Source: CBDATY01 sp965200445 (lineage in GTDB: Bacteria > Bacillota_I > Bacilli_A > Mycoplasmatales > Mycoplasmataceae). Taken from it: a DNA stretch of 64,000 nucleotides. The position numbers and the translations under genes are program-made. Under the pieces are notes generated by a model. The model saw only the letters and a list, made by a program, of their open reading frames with translations, made no database searches and was not told the DNA's origin. This document shows positions 10,122 through 19,564 of the stretch, one piece after another. The stretch is taken from assembly GCA_965200445.1 (NCBI GenBank), contig OZ241341.1, forward strand, positions 434,001 through 498,000. The letters are read 5' to 3'. Position 1 is the stretch's first letter, and every line of letters begins with the position of its first letter.

Positions 10122-10128
10122 GTACAAT

Positions 10129-10803
10129 ATGAAGAAATGACAGGTAACAATCGATGGTCCAGCAGCATCAGGTAAATCCATTGTGGGTAAATGATTAGCT
10201 AATCAATTAAATGCTGCTTTTTTAGATACTGGTTTACACTATAGGGCTTTTGCGTTGTATTGTGTCTGACAAAAAATTGACCCCCAGAACTTAGTAACTG
10301 TGAATAGGGCGCTGCAACATTTCGATGTGCAACTCATAAATCCGGCTATGATCGCGATTAACGGTACGCAAGTTTCAATTGTGAAGGACTTACAGGTGGA
10401 AGACATTAGTAAAAAAACTTCTTTGGTTTCTCCCATTCCTGCAGTAAGGACAAAGCTTACGATGCTGCAGCGCCAATATGCTTTGCAGCAAAACACCATT
10501 GTAGTTGGTAGAGATGCCGGTACAGTTATCTTACCGTCAGCTACCAGCAAAATATTTTTAACAGCCTCTCTTGATGAGCGCGCGAAAAGGCGCTGGCTGC
10601 AGTTGAGCGCTAATAATGATAAGACCGATTTGAACATGATTCGCAATTCGATCATGCTTCGAGATCAAGCTGATAAGAAACGTGCGATTGCGCCATTAAA
10701 AATTCCAGAAAACAGTTATTTTTTGGACAATTCTCATCTGAGTATTATGGAAACTGAAGCCACATTGCTACAGCACATTATTAAAAAGATAGGTAGTGGG
10801 TAG
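10129..10803 (+). CDS. cmk: Cytidylate kinase
   Basis: Phosphorylates CMP and dCMP to their diphosphates. It has 224 residues with a P-loop GPAASGKS at about 10-17, the conserved FLDTGLHYRAFA after it, and VGRDAGTVILP for nucleotide binding. Three of the first 47 codons are TGA (Trp), which is why the start is invisible in the standard code. The gene order cmk-der is common in Firmicutes and Mollicutes. Here der follows after 6 bp. Confidence 0.93.
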
Positions 10804-10809
10804 GTCAAT

Positions 10810-12120
10810 ATGGGAAAACCTGTTGTAGCTATAGTGGGAAAACCTAACGTGGGTAAATCAATGCTCTTTAATCGCATCATGTCCCAAAGAATAGTTATCA
10901 CTGATGACGTACCTGGTAGTACAAGAGATCGTATTTATGGTGAAACCCAGTGGTTAGGGAAATCTTTTGTACTAATTGACACCGGTGGTTTGACCCTAGA
11001 GTCTAGTACTTTCAAAGAACTAATCACTTTACAAACTGATATTGCGATCAATGAGGCTGACCTTATTATTTTTATAGTTTCAGCCAAAGAGCTAATGACC
11101 AGCGACGATCAGTATATAGCACAAAAACTGTACCAGGCCAAAAAAAGGGTTATTTTAGTGATTAATAAATCAGATCATAGTTCAGATGCAGATAATTTGT
11201 ATGAATATATGGCTCTAGGTTTTGGGGAACCGATTGCCATCTCTGGTATGCATGGCTTGGGAATTAATCTTTTATTGGATGCTGTGGTTAATAACACCCC
11301 CGGTGATGCAACCAGTGACAAAACCTCAAATAACTCAAAATTAGTTATTATTGGTCGTCCCAATGTAGGTAAATCGTCTTTGATTAACACATTAGTATCA
11401 GATAATAGATCGGTAGTGTCACATATTGCTGGTACCACCACAGATCCTGTTCACTCCTATATTAAACACAATGGTCAACAATACAGCATTGTTGATACTG
11501 CAGGCATCAAACGACCAAAGCAAGTGAAATTTGCACGGGAAAAATACAGTGTTTTACGAGCCCAAATTGCTGTAAAAACCGCTGATATCATAATCCTGGT
11601 GATTGATATTACCCAGGAAATTTCTAATCAGGATGCTATCATAGCGGGGTTAGCATTTGATGCACAAAAACCAGTATTAGTGGTGGCTAATAAATGGGAT
11701 TTAATTGCAGATCATTCACAGGCCAACCAAACAAGTTACCAAAAAAAACTTATTAATCACTTTAAATTTCTTAAGCCAAAACAGGTTTTATTTATTTCTG
11801 CAACAGCTAAAATCAATCTGCACAAAATTTGGGATAGTATTGACAAGATTCAATCGCAATTAAAAATTAGTATTAAAAACCGGGTGTTAAATCAAATTCT
11901 GACTAATGCACAATTGGTCAATCCACCAGCTTTATGTCGAGAAGGGGTGCTTAGAATATACTATGGTGTGCAAATCAGATCAGCAGTGCCTACTTTTGTT
12001 TTATTTGTTAATAACCCTCGATTTTTACACTTTTCTTATAAAAGGTTTTTGATTAATCAAATTCGCATTTCATTTGGTTTTGATTTAGTGCCAGTTAGAA
12101 TTATTTTACGGAGTAAATAA
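10810..12120 (+). CDS. der: Ribosome assembly GTPase Der (EngA)
   Basis: A tandem GTPase needed for 50S subunit maturation. The 436-residue length is normal. The first G domain has GKPNVGKS at residues 10-17, DTGG and NKSD. The second has GRPNVGKS at about 181-188, DTAG and ANKWD. A KH-like C-terminal domain with FVNNPRFLHFSYKRFLINQIR follows. It reads without TGA. The last base of its stop is the first base of the gpsA start. Confidence 0.97.
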   Translation: MGKPVVAIVGKPNVGKSMLFNRIMSQRIVITDDVPGSTRDRIYGETQWLGKSFVLIDTGGLTLESSTFKELITLQTDIAINEADLIIFIVSAKELMTSDDQYIAQKLYQAKKRVILVINKSDHSSDADNLYEYMALGFGEPIAISGMHGLGINLLLDAVVNNTPGDATSDKTSNNSKLVIIGRPNVGKSSLINTLVSDNRSVVSHIAGTTTDPVHSYIKHNGQQYSIVDTAGIKRPKQVKFAREKYSVLRAQIAVKTADIIILVIDITQEISNQDAIIAGLAFDAQKPVLVVANKWDLIADHSQANQTSYQKKLINHFKFLKPKQVLFISATAKINLHKIWDSIDKIQSQLKISIKNRVLNQILTNAQLVNPPALCREGVLRIYYGVQIRSAVPTFVLFVNNPRFLHFSYKRFLINQIRISFGFDLVPVRIILRSK

Positions 12121-13115
12121 TGCAAAAAAATATAAAAATCACTATTTTAGGAACAGGGGCTTACGGGACAGCGATGGCTTATTTACTGGGCCAAAAACAC
12201 CAAATCACTATGTATGGAGTGGTGGAATCTGAAGTGGCAGACATTAATAACCATATTAATTCAGCATATTTTAAGCACATTGATATTCCTGGTAATGTTT
12301 CAGCTACCACTAACTTAGAATTAGCTTTGGCTGGTGCGAATTATATTCTGATCGCTGTGCCATCAAAATTTATTTTAGAGGTTATACATAATGTTACTGC
12401 CATTATCAAACAGCCTGTTAATTGAATTAATTGCGCGAAAGGTGTTAATACAGATGCTGCAGAATTAAATGAATTATTTTGAAGTCAAATTTTAACTAAA
12501 ACTATCCCGAAGCATTTGATCAGTAATATAGGCGGCATGTACGGGCCTTCCTTTGCACAAGACATTGTTAAGGATATCCCTTTTAATATGGTATTTGCAG
12601 CTAATAATATTGATTATGCCAACGAGATAAAAGCGTTATTTGCCCATACTTTAATTCAAGCGGAGGCGACCAACAATTGATTAAGTTGTGATTTTATAAG
12701 TGTATATAAAAATGTAATGGCACTGGCTTCAGGAATGGTTTCAGAACTTTATAGCAACGCTAGCACGCAATCTAGTTTTATTGCTATGGCATGATTAGAG
12801 GTGCTAACACTAGGTAAGTTATGAAAAATTAATCTAGGGGATAGTCCAATAGCAGCTATTTTAGGTGATTTTATTTTAACTACTACTTCGGTTAATTCGC
12901 GCAATTATCGTTTTGGGCAGGAATTAGCTTCTTGTGGGGTCAAAGCGATTGACAGCAGCACAATCACTGTGGAAGGGCTAAACACTTTAAATGTTATCTG
13001 CCGTTTAGATCATTGTCCTACAACACCTATCCTAGGCAACCTGAAAAAAATTATTCAAAATGAATGTTTAGCGAAAGATGCTTTTGACGCTCTGTGGTCT
13101 AAAAAAGCGCTTTAA
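12120..13115 (+). CDS. gpsA: Glycerol-3-phosphate dehydrogenase [NAD(P)+]
   Basis: Interconverts dihydroxyacetone phosphate and glycerol 3-phosphate, the backbone for phospholipids made by PlsC, CdsA and PgsA. The 331-residue protein has the Rossmann motif GTGAYGTAMA at 11-20, the family motif MYGPSFA, and the catalytic lysine segment VYKNVMALASGM. Near the C-terminus the typical EG is present in TVEGLNTL. At least seven Trp are coded by TGA, so most of the gene appears empty in the standard code. One base overlaps der. Confidence 0.93.
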
Positions 13116-13312
13116 AACTAGCTTTTTAAAATATTTGCTATTAAACGCAATTATATATAGCATTGATAAATGAGTATATTTGTAAAAACCCCCTTAAATA
13201 ATAATTTTTTTTATCATTTTGATTGTTTTTTAAAAAATAGTTAGTTAAAATGACTTTAACCTACTATATTATTTTAAAACACACAGTAGGGTGAACCATT
13301 TAGGAGGACTCA

Positions 13313-13603
13313 ATGGAAAAATTTAGTAAAAAAGATCTTGCTGCTTTTTTGGCTGAAAAGGAATGTTGCGAATCTAAGGCAGCAGCAGAACGTTTAGTTA
13401 CTTGCATTTTTGAAAAAATTGCATGCAAAGTAACTGGGGGATGCGAAGTTGCGATTCCAGGATTTGGAAAGTTTATGATGGTAGAACGTAAGGCGCGTGA
13501 AGGTGTTAACCCTCAAACTGGACAAAAAATTCACATTCCTGCTACTATGGCAGTTAAGTTTAAGGTTTCTAAAAAATTTAAGGACCAATGCTCAAATAAA
13601 TAA
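13313..13603 (+). CDS. hup: HU family DNA-binding protein, cysteine-rich
   Basis: A small nucleoid protein that bends DNA. The 96-residue protein has the HU arm signature: GFGKFMMVERKAREGVNPQTG with IPAT after it, followed by the FKVSKKFKD end helix. It has a very strong ribosome-binding site (AGGAGGA) and stands alone between non-coding flanks, which suits a highly expressed gene. It holds six cysteines (18, 19, 31, 38, 44, 93), five of them in the dimerising N-terminal half. HU proteins normally have none. A 6-bp inverted repeat (CCTACT 13260-13265, AGTAGG 13285-13290) lies in the leader. Confidence 0.93.
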   Translation: MEKFSKKDLAAFLAEKECCESKAAAERLVTCIFEKIACKVTGGCEVAIPGFGKFMMVERKAREGVNPQTGQKIHIPATMAVKFKVSKKFKDQCSNK

Positions 13604-13628
13604 ACACATTATTAGTGTTTAATTTCTT
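13602..13628 (+). terminator. Weak terminator after HU
   Basis: A 6-bp stem (AAACAC with GTGTTT, 7-base loop) begins inside the HU stop codon and is followed by AATTTCTT. It ends one base before the next ATG. Confidence 0.45.
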
Positions 13629-14186
13629 ATGGACCCATTATCCAACGGTTTAATTAATAAATGACGATTGTTACTGCATTTTTATAAGCAGATCGGCATT
13701 ACGGATGAAGAATTAATTTTAATTTTGCTGATTATGCATTTTTCTACTGCTGACAATCGTTTTATTACTCCTGACATTTTGCACAATTATTCGCATTTCA
13801 GTACTAAAAAAATTGATGCAATTTTAAATAGTCTGAAAACAAAAAATTTGTTAATGTTGGTGAAAAACCCTAGTGGGGGCATGGAAATGAATTTTTCTGC
13901 TTTGTTTAATCGCTTACTAGCCAGCATGAATAAATCTATGCTGCACGAAATAGATGAATTAAAATTAATCAAATGCCTGCAAACCTTTCTTGACCAACCT
14001 TTAAAAGCGGAAGAACAAGAAGTTCTTGTGCAATTGGTTGCCGGCCAAGTACCAGTCAGCTATTTGAACAATTATTTTAAAAAATCTAATCAGCACTGAA
14101 CATATCAAACATTAGTTTTGGAACTAAAAAAAATTCTCAAAACTGTCCCCAAGGAGTTAACCCAGTTTAACTGGGCTGATGCGTAA
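13629..14186 (+). CDS. DnaD-like replication protein
   Basis: DnaD proteins help load the replicative helicase in Firmicutes. The 185-residue protein opens with the helix-strand pattern of the DnaD N-terminal winged helix (LLLHFYKQIGITDEELILILLIMHF, shortened) and continues with FITPDILHNYSHFSTKKIDAILNSL, a wing-like segment ending in GGMEMNFSAL. The C-terminal half is helical and has a typical NWADA-like end. Three TGA codons mean that only the middle is open in the standard code. I see no ribosome-binding site before ATG 13629; an alternative start is not obvious. Its last 30 bp overlap recU on the opposite strand. Confidence 0.72.
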
Positions 14187-14639
14187 GAAGTCCAAATGTA
14201 AAGGGTATGAAATTTTAATTTCATACCCTTTTTTTTGTAGTAACGCTATTGATAATTTGGTGATGTGCTGCTGACGGCAACTCATAATAAACGAGAAGGG
14301 GATGCGGAAGTAAAGCTGCTGGTTAATATAATGCACAATAATAAACGCTCAACCCTGATGATCATTCACTATTTTGAGACGATTGTATTGCTGCTCACTA
14401 ATATTGCGAATCAGGAAATCATCTTTACTGGTGCTTTTAGCTTCAAACTCTATATATCGGCCTGCTTGTAACCCGTAATAATCGCAGCCCCGAAAACTGG
14501 TAAAGTAGCTTTGGGAGCGGTGAACAATCACAGTTGGCTTCATACGTCAAATCAGTGCCACACCATGCTTTTGGTAATAATCAATAGAGATGTCAATTAA
14601 AGCTTCTAATCCCGATCCAAGTCCTGATAGTAATTTCAT
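14157..14639 (-). CDS. recU: Holliday junction resolvase RecU
   Basis: Cuts four-way DNA junctions and works with RecA in recombination. The 160-residue protein starts with GLGSGLEALIDISIDYY and KHGVALIWRM. The catalytic segment carries Asp53 in GCDYYG and Glu66-x-Lys68 in RYIEFEAK, then NISEQQYNRLK. The C-terminus GYEIKISYPLHLDFLR matches the RecU end. Two TGA Trp codons are read through. The 3' end overlaps the convergent DnaD-like gene by 30 bp, and the coding sequence contains the terminator palindrome 14201-14236. It lacks the long N-terminal tail of Bacillus RecU. Confidence 0.9.
14201..14236 (+). terminator. Terminator of the HU/DnaD-like unit, inside recU
   Basis: A 14-bp perfect palindrome (AAGGGTATGAAATT, two-base centre, complement) is followed by six or more T on the plus strand, a textbook Rho-independent terminator 15 bp after the DnaD-like stop. 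The same bases encode recU residues GYEIKISYP on the minus strand, where a run of A precedes the stem and gives no T-tail in that direction until after the stem. Confidence 0.85.
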
Positions 14640-14706
14640 GGCTTTTTATTTTATAATTAAGTAAATTAATAATATTTCCTTCCAATTTGTAGAGCACTAG
14701 CACCCA

Positions 14707-15057
14707 ATGAAATTTAAATTATCGCATTATGACATTTTAAATAAAAAATTTAAATCCACTGCTAATGGATATGACCCAGAAGAAGTTGATAGTTTTTTAG
14801 ATTTAGCTTTGTCAGATTATAAATTAATGGCAGCCGACATCCAAAAATATGAGGAGCAGATTAATTATCTAAAAGAGCAAAATGCAGCGTTAAAATTAGA
14901 CAATAATAAACTGGAAATGTGACGTTCAGTTAATAGCGATATTTTAAATAGTATCAAGCAATCTGATATCTCGCCTAGTGAAATTCTTGATCGAGTGCAA
15001 AAAATTGGTGATGAATTAAACCAGCGCCAACACGCTAAAACAAGTGAAAAAAAATAA
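14707..15057 (+). CDS. gpsB: GpsB/DivIVA-like cell-division protein
   Basis: A membrane-curvature or division-site coiled-coil protein. The 116-residue protein has the DivIVA-domain start KFKLSHYDILNKKFKS and the GYDPEEVDSFLD motif at about 21-32, then a coiled coil to about residue 75, a short linker, and a helical C-terminal domain, the GpsB layout. One TGA is at 14920. With no peptidoglycan machinery seen here, its role must differ from that in Bacillus. It is convergent to nothing and lies just before rnpB; the rnpB promoter overlaps its end. Confidence 0.85.
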
Positions 15058-15061
15058 AATT

Positions 15062-15070
15062 TGATAAAAT
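15062..15070 (+). promoter_or_regulatory. rnpB promoter, extended -10
   Basis: TGATAAAAT starts 5 bp after the gpsB stop and ends 6 bp before the inferred 5' end of RNase P RNA. It has the TGn extension shared with other promoters here. Confidence 0.65.
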
Positions 15071-15076
15071 GTTACT

Positions 15077-15441
15077 GCGTGCAAATAAGCTAATTGCTGC
15101 TACTGATATCTGTAGTAGAGGAAACTCCACGCTTGCACAGTCATAGAAGGCTGTAGTGTTTGTGCTAGAAGAAATCATAATTCTAGAGGTACCATTGGTA
15201 TCATGGCTACAAGGTGTTTCTAAGTCGTCTGATAAGAAAACCTGTTGTAAAAGTGCCACAGAAACGAATTTTATAAGAAATTATAAAAATGGAACGGGTA
15301 AACCCCACAAGCAAGCAACCTAAATTTTGGTAAGGGCATCTATTAACTGTAAAAGGTTATTAGAACAGGATCATCATCCTGTAGATAGATAATTAGCAAC
15401 TAACTAATGTTAGTACAGAACGTGGGTTATCATTTGTGCGC
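15077..15441 (+). ncRNA. rnpB: RNase P RNA (bacterial class B)
   Basis: The catalytic RNA that trims tRNA 5' leaders. The 5' and 3' ends pair (GCGTGCAAAT with ATTTGTGCGC, ten pairs including G-U). Conserved blocks appear in order: GTAGAGGAAACTCC, AGTGCCACAGAAACG, GGAACGGGTAAACCCC, GTAGATAGATAATTA and ACAGAACGTGGGTTA. The length of about 365 nt and the order fit the Bacillus/Mollicutes class B fold. The ends are inferred from the terminal helix. The 142 bp that follow hold no gene that I can support. Confidence 0.93.
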
Positions 15442-15583
15442 TTTATTTGATTAAACACTTTAACCTAAAAATTGAATTTTGCTAAACCAACCATCTGGGT
15501 TAGTCCTGTTTACTACGTTTGGCTATGTTCATTCACACTGTAAGATAGTTTGCTGTGCCAAAAAAAACGCTTTAGTATTGGAT

Positions 15584-16255
15584 TTATTTAGATACCAATT
15601 CGGATCAATGTTGCTTTGTGTAAACAAAAGCCGCTGTCAACGTTAATAATGTAGCTATGTAGATAGGAATTAAGCATATTTGGTTAATTCAGTGGTAAAG
15701 GTTAAGGTTAATAAATTGTCAAGGTCCTACAAAAAATAGGATAATTAAAGCCACCATTTTAATGGCAGCTGAAACCCTTCCTCACTGGCTGGCGGCTAGA
15801 ACAATATTTTTAGTACCCAAGATTTGTCTTAGTAAGTCTAAATAGAAATCCCGTGACACAAGGATGATTGCTAGCCAGGGTGGCAGCACTTTGATGACTG
15901 CCATCATAATAATAACTGCGTTACATAGTAATTTATCAGCAATCGAATCAAAAAATTTACCAAATTTAGAGACAGCGTCCCAGCGTCTTGCTAGCATGCC
16001 ATCTAGTAAATCACTTACTACCGCTATGATAAACAGTATGCCGGCGATAATTTGCCGAATACTAATGTGGTATTCTGTTGCTCCGCTTCCGCTAGAGTAA
16101 AAAATATCACGGCCAAAGGGATACATCAGGACAATAATAACAGGGATGAGCAAGATGCGAATTGCTGTTATGATGTTAGGGATATGTTGTCTTTTAAGCA
16201 CTCTTGTCATGGATTGTGGCATAATAAAACTAATAATAAACCATTTATTTTTCAT
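15584..16255 (-). CDS. pgsA: CDP-diacylglycerol-glycerol-3-phosphate 3-phosphatidyltransferase
   Basis: Makes phosphatidylglycerol phosphate in the membrane from CDP-diacylglycerol and glycerol 3-phosphate. The 223-residue protein has IPNIITAIRILLIPVII at the start. The CDP-alcohol phosphotransferase motif is read here as DLLDGMLARRWDAVSKFGKFFDSIADK, with the Asp-Gly-Ala-x-AR-like core DGMLARR and the distal FDSIAD. After a TGA at 15782 the frame continues with the usual WGRVSAAIKMVALIILF and two more helices, so the standard-code stop there is false. I use ATG 16255. ATG 16210 is an alternative that would begin nearer the conserved region. Confidence 0.92.
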
Positions 16256-16269
16256 TATAACTTACTTTA

Positions 16270-16764
16270 ATGCAAAGCTTTAATAAAAAACTTGATGTTT
16301 TATCAGATTTTTTGCTAGCAAACCACTTGACTATTGCGGTATATGAATCATGCACGGGTGGTGCTTTTGCTAGCGCTATTACTAACCAACCCGGTGCTAG
16401 TCGTTATTTTCAGGGTGGATTAGTAGCTTACAATAATCAGACAAAAATTCATTTTGGTGGGGAGCACTTAGCTGTTGCTATTAAAAAGCATGGCGTTGTG
16501 TCCCAGCAAGTTGCTGAGTTAATGGCATGAGACTGCCAAAAAACATTTACCCCCAATATTGCTATCGCTTGCACTGGCTATCTACCACCTAATAATAACC
16601 AACACCCTATAGAAGTTTTTTGAGCTATGCTATATCAAAACCAGATCTACATTTTCAAAAGTTGCTTAAATAAACCTTTTATAGGACGGCGTAGTTCAGC
16701 TAAAAAGCAAACCATGACTGCAGCCCTTAATTATTTTCTAGATGCTCTCAATTTAAAAGAATAA
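16270..16764 (+). CDS. cinA: CinA-type C-terminal domain protein (NMN amidohydrolase family)
   Basis: The stand-alone C-terminal domain of CinA, in some bacteria a nicotinamide-mononucleotide deamidase that feeds NAD recycling. It has 164 residues, a normal size for the single domain, with IAVYESCTGGAFASAITNQPGAS at the start (SCTGG is the family signature), FQGGLVAYNNQTK, and IACTGY later. Two TGA codons are present. It is placed before recA as in many Firmicutes, where cinA and recA are co-transcribed. The enzyme activity is inferred. Confidence 0.9.
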
Positions 16765-16835
16765 TGGTAAGTTAGCTTATATATAAAAAAGAAATTAACC
16801 AAAATTAACCTGAAAGTTTGATGTAAATCATTGCT

Positions 16836-17858
16836 ATGACTAAAAAAACACCAGAAAGTGATACCCCAAAACAAGATAATAATATAAAAGATATTATTAG
16901 TAAGGTAGAGCAAAAATATGGTAAAGGCGCTTTGCTGCAACTTAATAATAATGGTAACTATAATTATCAGGTTATTTCTAGTGGAAGTATAGCGCTTGAT
17001 CAGGCTCTAGGGATTGGGGGATATCCACTTGGTCGGATCATTGAAATTTATGGACCAGAAGCCTCTGGTAAAACGACATTAGCTTTACATGCTGTAGCAA
17101 AAGCACAGCAAAGTAATTTGCAAGCAGTCTTCATTGATTTAGAGCATGCCTTTAATCCTGATTATGCTAAGAAACTTGGGGTTAATTTATCTACATTAAT
17201 TATTGGACAACCAGACTCAGGTGAGGAAGCATTAGATATAGTTGAGACACTGATTAAAACTAACCAGGTTAATCTCATTGTCGTTGATAGTGTAGCAGCG
17301 CTAGTTCCTAAGGCCGAGTTAGAAGGGCACATTAGTGAAACAAGTGTTGGCGGACAAGCTCGACTTATGTCGAAAGCCCTACGGAAATTAAGAAGTGTGG
17401 TACACGAAAACAACTGTTTGCTGGTTTTTATTAATCAAGTGCGATCGCGAATTAACATTAGCTTTGGTAATCCAGAAACTACTAGTGGGGGCAGAGCCTT
17501 AAAATTCTATGCCTCAATTAGATTAGAGGTACGTACTATGGAAAAACTGATCCAAAATTATGAAGTGTACGGCAACCGTATCAAAGTTAAAGTGGTGAAA
17601 AATAAACTAGCCAATCCCTTTAAAACAGTTATTTTAGAACTAATTTATGGTAAGGGCATTGATCATTTCACAGAAGTGCTCCAGTTAGGGGTTATGTACG
17701 AGGTGATTGAAAAAAAAGGTATTTGATATGCCTTTGAAGGAAACCGTTTAGGGCAAGGAAAAACCCAAGCCTGTAATTTCTTAGCTAGTAATCCCGATGT
17801 ACTGGCAAATGTGGAAGCTAAAATTTTAGCTCAAATGCAAGTTGGTCAGCCAGAATAA
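16836..17858 (+). CDS. recA: Recombinase RecA
   Basis: Forms filaments on single-stranded DNA and drives strand exchange and repair. It has 340 residues with Walker A GPEASGKT at 73-80, Walker B LIVVDSVAALVPK, GNPETTSGGRALKFYAS and a C-terminal domain. One TGA is at 17724. Several usually invariant places differ: the DAEHALDP block is DLEHAFNP, and loop L1 reads EGHISETSVGGQAR where most RecA have EGEMGDSHVGLQAR. The core fold is intact, so it is probably active. It follows cinA after 71 bp. Confidence 0.96.
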
Positions 17859-17878
17859 CCAGATTATTATTTCATTAA

Positions 17879-17887
17879 TGTTATAAT
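17879..17887 (+). promoter_or_regulatory. Promoter -10 (extended) before rny
   Basis: TGTTATAAT, a perfect TGn extension plus TATAAT, lies 57 bp before the rny ATG and 21 bp after the recA stop. Confidence 0.6.
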
Positions 17888-17943
17888 GAGATTGTTGAAA
17901 GAAACTCTAATTCCTTGCCAACTTGCTTGAAAGGAATTAAGAA

Positions 17944-19554
17944 ATGAGAATTGAAATTTGATTAGCAGTAGTGCTGATTCTACTGTTTTTCGCAACAGGA
18001 ACTCTGCTTGGATACCTCGTAAATCGTATTTTGCGCTTTTACAAAGGCACTAAGCTTTTAAAATCAGAAATGCTTGTGGCGCAGGCTCAAACAGAGGCTC
18101 GTAGTATTATTAAAAATGCTACGATGGAAGCCTCTAAGCAAACTCTCGCCAACCAAATTAATATTGAAAATACCACCAAAATTGCCCAAAAAAATGCTGA
18201 AAAATACTTAATAGAAGCACAGCATCAAATTCAATTGGAGATCAAGGCTAAAAACCAAGAATTTTTAACCCAATCCGACCACTTGAAACAACGGCAAACC
18301 AACTTATTTAAAAATGAGCAGGAATTAGAAGTTCAGAATCAACAGATTTTTGAGAAGAAAATTACCTTAGATAAGCTAATTAATTCCAATAAAAATTTAG
18401 AACGCACTTATCAAGACAAACTCGTAAAAGTGGCACAAATAACCCCTGATAAAGCTAAAGCAGAAATTTTAGATGCGATTAAAAAAACTGCCACCCAAGA
18501 AGGGGAAATGTTTTTGCGCAACCATAAAGCTAAGCTGGAGTTGAATGCCAAGAAGCTAGCGACAGAAATTATGCTGCAGGCTATGGAAACATATGCTGCT
18601 GAAACAGTTGCTTCCTCAACCACTACTATTGTGGAAATACCATCTGATAACATTAAAGGATATATCATTGGCAAGGATGGGCGTAATATTAAAGCCTTGG
18701 AAAAATATGCTGGAGTAGATATCATTGTTGATGAATCTCCAGGCATTGTTAGTGTTTCTTCTTTTGACCCCATTCGTCGTGAAATAGCTGTGCAAACTTT
18801 GCAAAAATTAATTATTGATGGTCGTATTCAGCCAGTCAGAATTGAAGACACAATTAATAAAACCAGAGTAGAATTAGAAAAAATTATTTACGAAACTGGT
18901 CAGCAAGTAGTTGCAGATTTAGATTTAATTCCAACTAGCCAACGCTTAATCAAATTAATTGGACGTTTGAAATACCGCACTAGTTTTAATCAGAATGTCC
19001 TTAATCATTCGATTGAAGTAGCAAAAATTGCTAGTAAAATTGCACATGAACTAAATTTAGATGGCAAAATAGCTATGCGAGCTGGTTTACTGCACGACAT
19101 TGGTAAAGCAGTTGATTTTGAAGCTGAGGGTTCTCACGTTACCCTAGGGACACAAATTGCTTTGGAAAACAAAGAAGATCCGATCGTGGTTAACGCCATT
19201 GCATCGCACCACGGTGATGAACCAGCTGACAATCCTTATTCATTTATTGTTGCTGTTGCTGATACCTTATCTGCGGCTAGACCAGGCGCCCGGTTTAATC
19301 ATCTCGAAAATTTTCTAGAGAGAATGAAAGAATTGGAAGAAATTTGTCAATCTGTTCCAGGGGTGCAAACAGCTTATGTTTTACAATCAGGTCGTCGCAT
19401 CCAAGTTATGGTAGATCCAGTTAAAACTGATGATATCCAATGCAATATTATTGCCCAGGAAATTAAAAATAAGATTAAAAAACAAAAAAAAGTACCAGGT
19501 GATATTATAGTTACAGTAATTAGAGAAGTGCGACGCACTGCCAAAATTATTTAA
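17944..19554 (+). CDS. rny: Ribonuclease Y
   Basis: A membrane-bound endoribonuclease that starts mRNA decay. The 536-residue protein has an N-terminal transmembrane helix (residues about 5-27, including a TGA-coded Trp), a long coiled coil to about 200, a KH domain with GYIIGKDGRNIKALEKYAG, and an HD domain with HSIEVAKIASKIAHEL, HDIGKA and ASHHGDE. The start at 17944 is preceded by GAAAGGAAT and gives the complete membrane anchor. It is followed 10 bp later by ffh. Confidence 0.96.
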
Positions 19555-19564
19555 GGAAAATTAG

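Noticed and set aside
15442..15583. Possible small RNA (tmRNA or 4.5S) after rnpB
   Set aside because: No tmRNA end pairing or tag frame and no GGAAGCAG-type SRP motif; part of the following stretch is the pgsA end.
15582..15784. pgsA ending at 15782 under the standard code
   Set aside because: The codon is TGA (Trp here) and the following residues match the PgsA C-terminus.
18411..18804. Minus-strand open frames over rny
   Set aside because: Shadows of the well-supported rny frame.
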